This document shows positions 25,091 through 33,571 of a stretch of DNA of 62,246 nucleotides, one piece after another; positions within the stretch are counted from its first letter, which is position 1; every line of letters begins with the position of its first letter. A program made the position numbers and the translations under genes. The stretch is from UBA6080 sp964607515 (lineage in GTDB: Bacteria; Fermentibacterota; Fermentibacteria; Fermentibacterales; JCC-6). The stretch lies in assembly GCA_964607515.1 (NCBI GenBank), contig CAZSKU010000014.1, positions 1-62,246 of the forward strand. The letters are read 5' to 3'. The notes beneath the pieces were generated by a model. That model did not search any database. It saw only the letters and a list, made by a program, of their open reading frames with translations, and was not told the origin of the DNA.

Positions 25091-26196
25091 CCTGTCCCGA
25101 CGCAATGAAGCTCATGGCCTACCTTGACGGCGAACTCGATCCCTCCGAAGCGGAGTCTGTGCGACTCCACCTTCTGGAGTGCCCGGAGTGCGCCCGGCGG
25201 CTGGAGGACCAGGGAAGGCTGGAGTCCGTCTGGCGGGAGTCATGGCGGGATCCGCCGGATTTCAGATTCAGGGCCATGAGGGAGTCGGTGGATCGCGGCG
25301 CCCGGAAACCCCGGGGTGTTCCCGGCTGGCTCATCGGAGCCGCGGCGGGAGCCGGGGCGGTCTTCCTGGGCATAAGGGTGTTCCTGGGACCCGGCCACGG
25401 GGACCTGGAGGAGAGGATTTACCGGGAGACCGCGCCTTCGGCGGTTCAGGACACGGCCGGGGAACAGGTCGAGGAATCTGTTCTTGAGATCCCGGCGGAC
25501 AGCGCGGACGCGGGTCAGCCCATGGCGATCACCCGGACGGCGGAGACCGCGGAGGTCCCATTGAACGCCGCCGGGGAGTACGCCGGCGAGCCGGCGGACG
25601 GAGGACCCGCCGACCAGCACCCCGCGGGCCGGGCACTGGGCGGCTTGGATGCCGTTTTTGAACAGGCCGAAGAGACCGGGCAAACACAGGGTCTCGTGAC
25701 GGGCTTGGACGAAACCCTTGGCTCCGGCTACTGCCGGGACACCCAGGCCGAGGACCTGGAACAGGAGGCCGTGGAGGAAGCTCCGGCTCCGGTTCAGGGC
25801 TCCCTCGGAGAAGGCGACTACGATGCGGTGCTCGATATCGCCATAATCGCCGCGGAGTCCGGGGCCGGGGGAGGAGGGATGTCCGGGGCGTCCTTCGCCA
25901 CGGCCTCGTCCTCCATGGCCGAGGAGCAGTCCGATGACAACGGCGGGCTCTCCAGGGTGCGGGCCGCCAAGTCCTTCATCCTTTCCTGCACCGGTCCCGG
26001 CGGGGTGGACGTCCAGCCGTGGGACCTGCTGACCTCCTTCGTGGACAGCCTTCTCCAGACCCGGGGCTGGATCCCTCCGGTGTTCCATCTGGACTCGCTG
26101 GGTTTCACCGTGGAGCGGGAGGGGATTCCCAGGGTGGACCTCGGGGTGGACGACCCCTCCGTGGTGCCCATGACGGTCCGGGTCAGCACCTTCTGA
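25087..26196 (+). CDS. Zinc-finger anti-sigma factor with large acidic extracytoplasmic domain
   Basis: 369 aa. Residues 1-40 carry the ZAS-type zinc-binding signature (CPDAMKLMAYLDGEL then HLLECPECARRL, H-x3-C-x2-C), which holds the sigma factor. A membrane helix follows near 80-100 (GWLIGAAAGAGAVFLGIRVF). The remaining 260 residues are extracytoplasmic: a Glu/Gly/Ala-rich, low-complexity stretch (about 110-270), then a compact conserved-looking end (about 290-369, AKSFILSCTGPGGVDVQPWDLL). The compact end may sense the envelope signal. The gene overlaps the sigma factor by four bases (ATGA), the standard pairing. Confidence 0.88.
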   Translation: MTCPDAMKLMAYLDGELDPSEAESVRLHLLECPECARRLEDQGRLESVWRESWRDPPDFRFRAMRESVDRGARKPRGVPGWLIGAAAGAGAVFLGIRVFLGPGHGDLEERIYRETAPSAVQDTAGEQVEESVLEIPADSADAGQPMAITRTAETAEVPLNAAGEYAGEPADGGPADQHPAGRALGGLDAVFEQAEETGQTQGLVTGLDETLGSGYCRDTQAEDLEQEAVEEAPAPVQGSLGEGDYDAVLDIAIIAAESGAGGGGMSGASFATASSSMAEEQSDDNGGLSRVRAAKSFILSCTGPGGVDVQPWDLLTSFVDSLLQTRGWIPPVFHLDSLGFTVEREGIPRVDLGVDDPSVVPMTVRVSTF

Positions 26197-26262
26197 GCCA
26201 CTTTCCAAAAACCGCCTCCGCTGTTACATTCCCGGGAACAAGGGGAGAAGGAAGGTAGGCTC

Positions 26263-27558
26263 ATGTTTATCCTTATGGCTGTCCTCGCGGCGCTTCCGGT
26301 AGAAAACCTGCCCACTCTGGGGGTGTTGCCCCTGTTTCCCCCCGGGGAGTACGATGTCGCGGCCCTGACCGCCAGGGCCGGGGAGATCTATCTGTCCGCC
26401 GGCCGCTTCAACGTTGTGGACCTTTCCGCCGAGCCCGGCTTCACCGGCGAACCGGAAACCCTCGCATACCGTCTCAGGGAGATGGCCGCCGCCCGGGGAA
26501 TAGACTTCTTCATGGTTCTGGACGTGACCTCCGCGGGGAGAGACCTCTATCAGTCCCTTCCGTCCGACTCCCTTCCGCCGGTTCCCTACGCAGCGGTGGA
26601 CGTTGCGGCCAGATTCTACACCTCTGATGCCACCCTAATCGGGACCCTCCGGGAGACCCTCCGGGGGGAGGACTCCCCGGCCTCCCTGCATTCCATGGCT
26701 CTGGGGGGCCTTGAAACCGTGGCCGCCAGAAGCCTTCTCGAGATATTCCCGATGGAGCTGACCTTCACCGTTTCCGACGGCCCCGTTTTCACGCTTCCCG
26801 CCGGTTCCGACCACGGCATAAACCGCGGAATGGTGTTTTCGCTGGTGGCCAGGTCCACCGGAATCCCCCAGTCCCGAAGCGAGTATGAGCGGCTCCGCAG
26901 CCGCGGGATAATCCAGATCACCGGCACGAGCCCCGGGCAGAGCCGGGGCAGGCTCATCACCGGCAGACTGGTGGAGGGTTCCACCGTGACCGCGGTGGAG
27001 ACATCCTCCCCGGCAAACGTCTTTCTGCAGTACTCCATGGTGCCGGTGGACATCGTTCCCGGAGACGGGCTCTTCGGGGACGATGCCCTGGAGAACCGGT
27101 TCATGAACCAGGTTGAGCTGGGCGGCTGGACCTCCCGATGGGGGTTCTCCTTCGGGGGCGCCCTGGTGAGCGGCGTGCTGCCGAGGTTGAGCACCCTGGG
27201 AATCAGGGGCAGCCTGGGCACGAGGATTCCCCTGTCTTCCCCCGCCCTGGCCCTCAGGCTGGAGGCCGGTGTGGAGACGGGCTTCCTCATCCAGGACACC
27301 CGGGCGGACTCCGTCTCCGCCTCAGCCAACGCGGTGACCTTCGCGGCAGTGGCGGGCGCGGGCGTCGAATGGCTCTTCAGTTCGCACCTGGGCGTTCAGG
27401 GAACCCTGTCCGCTGCCGTCTCGTCAACCGCCGACCAGTGGACGGTTCAGGACTGGAGGGGCTACAACCGGGACGCCCTGCCCGGTGAACTCCACTACGC
27501 CGAGGTGAGCCCGGAGATCCTCAGCGGACGGATCGGGCTGTTCTACATGGTCTTCTGA
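26263..27558 (+). CDS. Outer-membrane protein with CsgG-like and FlgT-C-like parts
   Basis: 431 aa with a short signal (MFILMAVLAALP). Residues about 17-170 resemble a CsgG/TolB-N alpha/beta domain (LGVLPLFPPGEYDVAALTARAGEIY, FFMVLDVTSAG). About 180-265 resembles the FlgT C-terminal fold (INRGMVFSLVARSTG, RGRLITGRLVEGS). The last 150 residues show alternating beta strands ending in LFYMVF, consistent with a membrane barrel. The exact role is unknown; such proteins often assemble surface structures. GAGAAGGAAGG precedes the ATG. It follows the anti-sigma gene by 66 bases, and its 3' end overlaps the next, convergent gene by 16 bases. Confidence 0.7.
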   Translation: MFILMAVLAALPVENLPTLGVLPLFPPGEYDVAALTARAGEIYLSAGRFNVVDLSAEPGFTGEPETLAYRLREMAAARGIDFFMVLDVTSAGRDLYQSLPSDSLPPVPYAAVDVAARFYTSDATLIGTLRETLRGEDSPASLHSMALGGLETVAARSLLEIFPMELTFTVSDGPVFTLPAGSDHGINRGMVFSLVARSTGIPQSRSEYERLRSRGIIQITGTSPGQSRGRLITGRLVEGSTVTAVETSSPANVFLQYSMVPVDIVPGDGLFGDDALENRFMNQVELGGWTSRWGFSFGGALVSGVLPRLSTLGIRGSLGTRIPLSSPALALRLEAGVETGFLIQDTRADSVSASANAVTFAAVAGAGVEWLFSSHLGVQGTLSAAVSSTADQWTVQDWRGYNRDALPGELHYAEVSPEILSGRIGLFYMVF

Positions 27559-28238
27559 TTCTTCTTCCAGGGGCCCTGGGTCATCTCCTGCTCCCAAACC
27601 ACCTCAAGGATGTTCCACAACGTTACCGCGAAGGCCAGTCCGGCGCTGGTGCCGCTGAAGGGCGTGCCCACGAAGGCCCCCAGAACCACCGCTCCCCCGG
27701 CCAGCATTCCAAGAACGATCAGCAGCAGCGTCGAGGCCAGGGATACCGCTCCCCACCGGCTGATGACCCTGGTTCGGCCCTGATGGAGCCCCCAGACCCA
27801 TGCGATGTACGCCACGCAGCCGGTTATCGCCATGGATACCCCGGTGAGGATGAAGGCTATGAGAAGCCACACCACGAAGAAGCAGAGGAACAGACCCAGG
27901 GCACGCCGGCTGGAGGGCGAGTACCAGCCGCTCTGCTCGGGAATCTCCCCAAGGGCGGTCCAAAGCAGGGCTCCGCAGGTCATTCCCAGGAAGAGCTGAA
28001 GGTCGGTGTCGTGCAGAAGGCTGAAAACCACCGTTCCCGCCACCCCCAGAGCGCCCAGTATTAGCAGGAAGGTAATCGGCGTGTGGGGGTTCCGGGATTG
28101 GCTGAAGCTGTAGTACCTGGCTCCGGCGAACTGGATCACCAGGAAACTGGCAGCCGCGGCGCCGGACCAGAAAAGGGCCGTGAGGGCTCCGGGAGCCTGC
28201 GGCGGACGGGATATGGCCTGATAGAGGGATTGAAGCAT
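27543..28238 (-). CDS. Integral membrane protein of unknown function
   Basis: 231 aa with about six hydrophobic segments (e.g. ALTALFWSGAAAASFLVIQF, FLLILGALGVAGTVVFSLL, LGLFLCFFVVWLLIAFILTG, LASTLLLIVLGMLAGGAVVLG) and short polar loops. No transporter or enzyme motif is visible. The ATG at 28238 has GGAGGT upstream; the longer readings upstream carry no plausible start signal. It converges on, and overlaps by 16 bases, the preceding barrel gene, and is divergent from the lipoprotein at 28336. Confidence 0.75.
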   Translation of the reverse strand: MLQSLYQAISRPPQAPGALTALFWSGAAAASFLVIQFAGARYYSFSQSRNPHTPITFLLILGALGVAGTVVFSLLHDTDLQLFLGMTCGALLWTALGEIPEQSGWYSPSSRRALGLFLCFFVVWLLIAFILTGVSMAITGCVAYIAWVWGLHQGRTRVISRWGAVSLASTLLLIVLGMLAGGAVVLGAFVGTPFSGTSAGLAFAVTLWNILEVVWEQEMTQGPWKKNQKTM

Positions 28239-28300
28239 GGAAACCTCCGGATGTGCAGGGACATGGAATCCTAAACAAACGATGGCGCCGGTGTCCAGGC

Positions 28301-28329
28301 TTGCAGCGAGGGGTTTTTGATGATACACT
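28301..28329 (+). promoter_or_regulatory. Candidate promoter giving a leaderless mRNA
   Basis: TTGCAG (-35), a 17-base spacer and TACACT (-10), followed by only 6 bases (ACCGGC) before the ATG at 28336. The predicted transcript start is therefore the A of the start codon. No Shine-Dalgarno sequence lies in front of this gene. Confidence 0.5.
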
Positions 28330-28335
28330 ACCGGC

Positions 28336-30315
28336 ATGAGATGGTTGATCGTCTGTGCAGCAGCCGTCGGGGTGCTCCTGGGTCCGGGGTGCGCCGGGGA
28401 GCAGGCCGAGGGGGAAGGGTCCGGGCCGGCGTGGGAGTTCATCTCCCTGGAGGAAGCCGGAAACACCGTCAGGGTGCCGATCCCCTCGGGGATGGAGCCT
28501 TCGGCCTTCGGCGATTTCGGGCTGGAGATACTCCGGGAGGTTCCCCTGCCGGTCTCCAACCAGGTGACCCGGGGGCCTGACTCCCTGTCTCTGGTTCGGA
28601 TGTTCCCCCTGGGGGGTGGCGCGGTGCTGGCCCTCACCCTGGTTCCCACGGATCCGGGCGACCTTTCCCTGGCCGATTCCCTGCTGGAGCGGAGCATTCT
28701 GGTGAGGTGGCACGGTCTGCGGCCGGTGAGGCTCTCGGACGTCTGCGGCGACTCCATTGACGTCATCAGGGAATCGTCCCCCAGGGCGGCCCCGCTGGTG
28801 GTGTATCACAACCTAAGAATCGATTTCACCCCGGCCAGCTCCGAGTCGTCGCTGGTGCTGGTGGACACGATTTCCTTCTCCGGCGGCGACAGCGTGCTGC
28901 TGTCGGTACACCCCGGGGTTCCCGGGGAGTTGACCGGGATTACCGGAACCGCCGGGAGTTCGACTTCCTCCGCGGGAGTCTGGCTCTGCGGCGCATCGGA
29001 CGACTCCTCCTCCGGCGACTTCCTGGGGGTGTTCACCGGAGTTCTTCCCAGAAACTGGCACATCACCCTTCTTTCCGGGGGGGACCTTCTGGGGCGTATC
29101 AGGATGAACTCGGCCCTTCTGGGGGGCAAGTACGTGCCGGTTGGGGACAACACCAACAGGTTCCGCATCCGGGTGAACGTCCCTCCGGGGATGAGGGTCT
29201 TCTGCCCTTTACCCCTGGTGTCGTCCGAAGACGGAGGCGCCCGGACGGAGTACTCCACCGGAACGGGCCTGGTCAGGGGAGTGGTGCCCATTTTCATGGG
29301 CGACTTCCGCAGGAGCCTTCTTCACGACGGCAGGACCAGCTTGGTGGTCCAGTCCGGTCTGGACACCGCCTTCGCCGCGTCGGACTCCATGTGGGCCGGC
29401 GACATGGCCGCCATGCTCTGGTCGGTTCTGGGATTTCCCGCGGCCGACTTCTCCATCCTGGTGGTGGAGGGGGGATCGGAAGGTTTCGCGGTGCCCTACC
29501 ACGGCTGCCTGGTGGTTTCTCCGGGGGCCCTGTCGGAGCTTGCCGGGGTCTTCACCTGGGGCGACAGCCTGGAAGCGGGGTCTCCGGCTCCCGGCACCGG
29601 GGTTGTGGCCGCCGGGGCGGCCTGTTTCACCGGCCAGTCCATATTCCTGGACCAGGTTCTGGCGGAAATGATCCATGCCTGGACGCCATGCCGGTTCGTG
29701 GACTACATGAGCGACGGCGACGGGATCTTCAAGATGCGCCGGGCCTACCGCAACTACTACCTCTACCAGACCGCAATCACAGGCGGCGAGGAGCCGGCAC
29801 TGGCGGATCCGGCCCTCAGAAGCAACCCCCTCAGCGACCCGGTGATCCGCGGGAAGGGGCCGGCGGTGATGGAATACCTCTACACCCAGGGCTGCCTGGG
29901 CAACCTTCCCGACGTTCTGGAGAACTTCCGGCACACCGGCAGCTACTGGAACAAGATCTGGGCCAACCTGGGGCTCTACGAGGGGGAAAGGCGCTACCGG
30001 ATACTCCGCCAGTTCCTCTACCAGCCCGGAATTCCCCAGGTGGACACCGAGTGGTGGGAGGATGACGGGGTTATAGTCCTATCTCCCAGACAGATGCAGC
30101 CTTCGGAGAACTTCGGGATCCTCTTCGGGTCCTGCAAGGTATTCCTCGATGACGGAACAACCCGGACGGTGGTCCTGAACCCCGGCGACCGGGGGATCCT
30201 GTACGGCGTTCTTCCCCCCGAGGCCGCCGGGCGGGTAGTCGCGGTGGACCTGAACCCCGACGAGAGCATTCCCGCGGACCTGGTCTACAGAAGGCGCCCG
30301 TTTGGAAGCCGGTGA
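28336..30315 (+). CDS. Lipoprotein with degenerate M1-peptidase-like C-terminal half
   Basis: 659 aa with a lipobox (LLGPGC, Cys near 19). The first half is beta-rich and unassigned. The second half follows the order of M1 aminopeptidases: a beta domain ending in a VEGGSEGFAVPYHG region, a helix LDQVLAEMIHAW where HExxH should be, then IRGKGPAVMEYLYTQGCLGN like the Y-x-KG-x-x-x-L-x-x-L block, and a final immunoglobulin-like part. The zinc motif is missing, so it is probably a non-catalytic relative; this is inference from pattern. It probably sits in the periplasm or outer membrane. Its 3' end overlaps ligA by 14 bases. It appears to be translated from a leaderless transcript. Confidence 0.7.
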   Translation: MRWLIVCAAAVGVLLGPGCAGEQAEGEGSGPAWEFISLEEAGNTVRVPIPSGMEPSAFGDFGLEILREVPLPVSNQVTRGPDSLSLVRMFPLGGGAVLALTLVPTDPGDLSLADSLLERSILVRWHGLRPVRLSDVCGDSIDVIRESSPRAAPLVVYHNLRIDFTPASSESSLVLVDTISFSGGDSVLLSVHPGVPGELTGITGTAGSSTSSAGVWLCGASDDSSSGDFLGVFTGVLPRNWHITLLSGGDLLGRIRMNSALLGGKYVPVGDNTNRFRIRVNVPPGMRVFCPLPLVSSEDGGARTEYSTGTGLVRGVVPIFMGDFRRSLLHDGRTSLVVQSGLDTAFAASDSMWAGDMAAMLWSVLGFPAADFSILVVEGGSEGFAVPYHGCLVVSPGALSELAGVFTWGDSLEAGSPAPGTGVVAAGAACFTGQSIFLDQVLAEMIHAWTPCRFVDYMSDGDGIFKMRRAYRNYYLYQTAITGGEEPALADPALRSNPLSDPVIRGKGPAVMEYLYTQGCLGNLPDVLENFRHTGSYWNKIWANLGLYEGERRYRILRQFLYQPGIPQVDTEWWEDDGVIVLSPRQMQPSENFGILFGSCKVFLDDGTTRTVVLNPGDRGILYGVLPPEAAGRVVAVDLNPDESIPADLVYRRRPFGSR

Positions 30316-32290
30316 TCCCGCCCGGGAAGCGGCCCAGATCAGGGAACTCCTGAACCGCCACAGCCTGCTTTACTACACGGAGGACCGTTCCGAGATATCC
30401 GACCAGGAGTACGACTCCCTGATGGAGAGACTCAGGCAGCTGGAGGAACTGCACCCCGACGTCAGAACCCCCGATTCTCCGACTCTCCGGGTGGGGGCGG
30501 GGCCCAGACAGGCCTTCGATCCGATGATCCACGAACCGCCCATGCTGAGCCTGGACAACGTGTTCGACTCCGGAGAATTCATGGCGTTTCACCGGCGGCT
30601 GGTGAGGGAGCTGTCCCTGGAGGAGCTGGAATACTCCGTGGAACCGAAGCTCGACGGGGTTTCCCTGAGTCTGGTCTACCAGGACGGAGTGCTGGCTGAG
30701 GCGGGCACCCGGGGGGACGGGATCCGGGGAGAGAACGTCACCGAGAACGTGCGCACCATCAGGAGCGTACCTCTGCGGCTTCCCCGGAACGTCCCTTCAC
30801 GGCTCACGATCCGGGGCGAGGTGTTCTTCATGCTGAAGGACTTCCTGGAGTGGAACCGCCGCAGGGAAATGCTGGGGGAGCAGGTCTTCAAGAACCCCAG
30901 GAACGCCGCCAGCGGGTCCCTCCGGCAGCTGGACAGCAGAATCACCGCTGAGAGGCCACTCAGTTTCTGCGCCTACGCCTCCGGGGATACGCCCCCGGGG
31001 ATAGGCGGCCAGAGGGAGCTCCTTGACGCCCTTGAGCAGTGGGGGTTCCCGGTGAGGAGGGAAACCGTCTTCACCCGGGGGGCGACTGAGACCGAGGAGG
31101 CGTGCGCAGTAATGGAGCGGCGCCGGGAGGAGTTGCCCATGGAGATAGACGGAGCGGTGATCAAGCTCTGCTCCATGGAACTCCGGCGCCGGGTCGGAGA
31201 GCTTTCCAGAAGCCCCAGATGGGCCGTGGCGTGGAAGTTCCACGCCCGGGAGGTGGCCTCCAGGGTGCTGGACATCAGGGTCAGGGTGGGCAGGACCGGA
31301 AAACTCACCCCGGTGGCTGATCTCTCCCCGGTGCAGGTGGGCGGGGTGACCGTGACCAGCGCCACCCTTCACAACCTTGACGAGGTGCGCCGCAAGGATG
31401 TCCGGGTGGGCGACCTGGTGTCGGTGAGAAGGGCCGGGGACGTGATCCCCGAGATCACCTCCAGCCTCACCCGCGAAAGCGACCATCGGGGGGAACCCTT
31501 TGAAATGCCCTCCCGTTGCCCGGTGTGCGGCGGCCCCGTGGCCAGGCCCGAAGGGGAGGCGGCCCACCGGTGCATAAATCCGGACTGCCCGGCCCGACTA
31601 AGAGAGAGCCTCAAACACTGGGCCTCCCGGAAGGCCATGGACATCCAGGGACTGGGTGATTCCCTGGCTGAGAGGCTCGTGGCCCTGGGAATGGTGCGGA
31701 CTCTGTCGGACCTCTACCGGCTGGAACCGGAAGCCCTGGCCGGGGTGGAGCGGATGGGGAGGAAGAGCGCCGACAACCTGCTGGAGCAGATAGACTCCAG
31801 CCGGAGCGCCCCCCTTTCCCGGTTCCTTCACGGCCTGGGCATTCCCGGGGTGGGTGCGGTCACCGCCCGGGACCTGGCCCGGGCCTTTCCCCGGCTGGAG
31901 GACCTTGGGAAGGCCTCCCCGGAAAGGCTTCAGGAGGTCGACGGGGTGGGCCCTGTAACGGCGGCCGAGATCCGCGAGTTCTTCCGGGACCCGGTGACCA
32001 GGGCGGTTGTGGACGGGTTCAGGAACGCCGGTTTTTCCCCGAGGGAGGAGGAGTCCGTCGGGGGCGGCTCCCTCAGGGGCATGACGATCGTGTTCACCGG
32101 AACCCTGGAAATGCCCAGGGAGGAGGCCCGGGCCGGGGCTGAGAAGTCCGGCGCCAGGGTCACCGACTCGGTATCCTCGAAGACCACCCTGGTGGTGGCC
32201 GGCCTCGGGGCGGGATCGAAGCTGGACAAGGCCCGGGAGCTGGGTATTCAGGTGATCGGCGAGGAGGAGTTCAGGAAACTCCTGGAATAG
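30302..32290 (+). CDS. ligA: NAD+-dependent DNA ligase LigA
   Basis: 662 aa, normal length. The adenylation domain has the nucleophile Lys116 in VEPKLDGVS, preceded by the NAD-binding Ia part (SLLYYTEDRSEISDQEYDSL). Next come the OB fold (GRTGKLTPVADLSPVQVGG), a four-Cys zinc finger (CPVCGGPV...HRCINPDCPAR), HhH repeats (GIPGVGAVTARDLA, VDGVGPVTAAEIREF) and a C-terminal BRCT domain (GMTIVFTGTLEMPREEA). It seals nicks in replication and repair. The start is TTG at 30302, inside the end of the upstream gene with AGAAGG ahead of it. Confidence 0.95.
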   Translation: MEAGDPAREAAQIRELLNRHSLLYYTEDRSEISDQEYDSLMERLRQLEELHPDVRTPDSPTLRVGAGPRQAFDPMIHEPPMLSLDNVFDSGEFMAFHRRLVRELSLEELEYSVEPKLDGVSLSLVYQDGVLAEAGTRGDGIRGENVTENVRTIRSVPLRLPRNVPSRLTIRGEVFFMLKDFLEWNRRREMLGEQVFKNPRNAASGSLRQLDSRITAERPLSFCAYASGDTPPGIGGQRELLDALEQWGFPVRRETVFTRGATETEEACAVMERRREELPMEIDGAVIKLCSMELRRRVGELSRSPRWAVAWKFHAREVASRVLDIRVRVGRTGKLTPVADLSPVQVGGVTVTSATLHNLDEVRRKDVRVGDLVSVRRAGDVIPEITSSLTRESDHRGEPFEMPSRCPVCGGPVARPEGEAAHRCINPDCPARLRESLKHWASRKAMDIQGLGDSLAERLVALGMVRTLSDLYRLEPEALAGVERMGRKSADNLLEQIDSSRSAPLSRFLHGLGIPGVGAVTARDLARAFPRLEDLGKASPERLQEVDGVGPVTAAEIREFFRDPVTRAVVDGFRNAGFSPREEESVGGGSLRGMTIVFTGTLEMPREEARAGAEKSGARVTDSVSSKTTLVVAGLGAGSKLDKARELGIQVIGEEEFRKLLE

Positions 32291-32293
32291 ATA

Positions 32294-32319
32294 GGGGGCG
32301 CCGGTTTCCCGGCGCCCCC
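32294..32319. terminator. GC hairpin between convergent ligA and serC
   Basis: A perfect 11-bp stem (GGGGGCGCCGG / CCGGCGCCCCC) with a TTTC loop, 4 bases after the ligA stop and 17 before the end of serC. Neither strand has a T tract, so termination may be weak or Rho-assisted; it could also protect both 3' ends. Confidence 0.6.
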
Positions 32320-32335
32320 AGATAACCGCCCGGCG

Positions 32336-33424
32336 TCAGCCGTTGTGCCGGCGGAACCTTTCCATGAAGTCAGCCAGGGCCTCGGCGCCCTCCATGGTCA
32401 TGGCGTTGTAGAGTGAGGCTCTGCAGCCGCCCACGTTCCTGTGCCCCTTGAGGCCCACCAGGTCTTCCTTCTTGGCCTCGTCCACGAACCTGTTCTCCAG
32501 GTCCTCGCTGGGGAGACGGAATGTGATGTTCATGTGACTGCGGCATGGGACGTGGGTGACATGGGGCCTGTAGAAGCCGCCGCTGCCGTCAATGGCGTCG
32601 TAGATAGCCTGGGCCTTGCGGCGGTTGTTCTTCTCCACGCCCTCCAGGCCGCCGTTCTCCAGGATCCAGTCCATCACCAGGTCCACCACGAACACGGGGA
32701 AGCAGGGCGGGGTGTTGTAGAGGCTCTCCTTCTCCACGTGGACCTTGTACTTCATCATGGTGGGGATGTCCGTCCGGGCGGCGTCCAGCCAGCTCTTGCG
32801 CACGACCACCGCGGTGACCCCCGCCGGGCCGATGTTCTTCTGGGCCCCGGCGTAGATGAGGCTGAACTTTCCGTAGTCCAGCCGCCGGCTCAGAAAGTCG
32901 CTGGACATGTCGCACACCAGGGGGACGTCGCCGGTTTCGGGGAAGTTCCACATCTGGGTGCCGTAGAGGGTGTTGTTGCTGGTGACGTGCACGTACGCGG
33001 CGCCCGGGGTGAGTTTCACAGAGCCGGGGATCCTGTCGAAGTTCGTGTCCTCGCTGGAGGCGGCGACGTTCACGGTGCCGAAGAGCTTGGCCTCCTTGAT
33101 GGCCTTGGTGGCCCACTCGCCGGTGTTGACGTAGTCGGCGGTGCGGTCCTTGGTGAGGAAGTTGAAGGGCACCATGCAGAACTGGGTGCTGGCGCCGCCT
33201 CCCAGGAAGACCACGTAGTACTCGTCGGGGTTGAGGCCCATCACCGTGAGCATCTTGGACTGGGCGTTCTTGAACATGGCGTCGAAGGGCTTGGAGCGGT
33301 GGGATATCTCCATGACCGACATCCCCTGGCCCGCGAAATCCTCGAGACCCTTTTGCGCTTTCTGCACCACTTCCAGTGGAAGGGTCGCCGGCCCCGCGTA
33401 GAAGTTGTGTACGCGCTTGGACAT
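32336..33424 (-). CDS. serC: Phosphoserine aminotransferase
   Basis: 362 aa, matching SerC (about 360). Family features run in order: NFYAGPATLPLEVVQKAQ at the start, SVMEISHRSKPF, VVFLGGGASTQF, the PLP lysine in YAGAQKNIGPAG (Lys196), and the C-terminal GLKGHRNVGGCRASLYNA. It converts 3-phosphohydroxypyruvate to phosphoserine in serine synthesis. The ATG at 33424 has GGAGG upstream. It diverges from the flavodoxin gene, and a promoter-like element lies at 33474-33503. Confidence 0.95.
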   Translation of the reverse strand: MSKRVHNFYAGPATLPLEVVQKAQKGLEDFAGQGMSVMEISHRSKPFDAMFKNAQSKMLTVMGLNPDEYYVVFLGGGASTQFCMVPFNFLTKDRTADYVNTGEWATKAIKEAKLFGTVNVAASSEDTNFDRIPGSVKLTPGAAYVHVTSNNTLYGTQMWNFPETGDVPLVCDMSSDFLSRRLDYGKFSLIYAGAQKNIGPAGVTAVVVRKSWLDAARTDIPTMMKYKVHVEKESLYNTPPCFPVFVVDLVMDWILENGGLEGVEKNNRRKAQAIYDAIDGSGGFYRPHVTHVPCRSHMNITFRLPSEDLENRFVDEAKKEDLVGLKGHRNVGGCRASLYNAMTMEGAEALADFMERFRRHNG

Positions 33425-33473
33425 AAAAAGCCTCCAGCTTCCTTTGTTGAACCGAGAACGAACGCACGGATGA

Positions 33474-33503
33474 AGCATATCCAAACTGGACCCGGAAGGG
33501 CAA
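33474..33503 (-). promoter_or_regulatory. Candidate promoter of serC
   Basis: On the minus strand, TTGCCC, an 18-base spacer, then TATGCT (4/6 to the -10 consensus). The transcript would start near 33467, about 43 bases before the serC ATG. Confidence 0.4.
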
Positions 33504-33571
33504 CCCTTGACGCGCCCCCCGGCGAGGGTCCATATCGGATCCGGCAATCCGGCATGAAAGGGGGAAGGACA

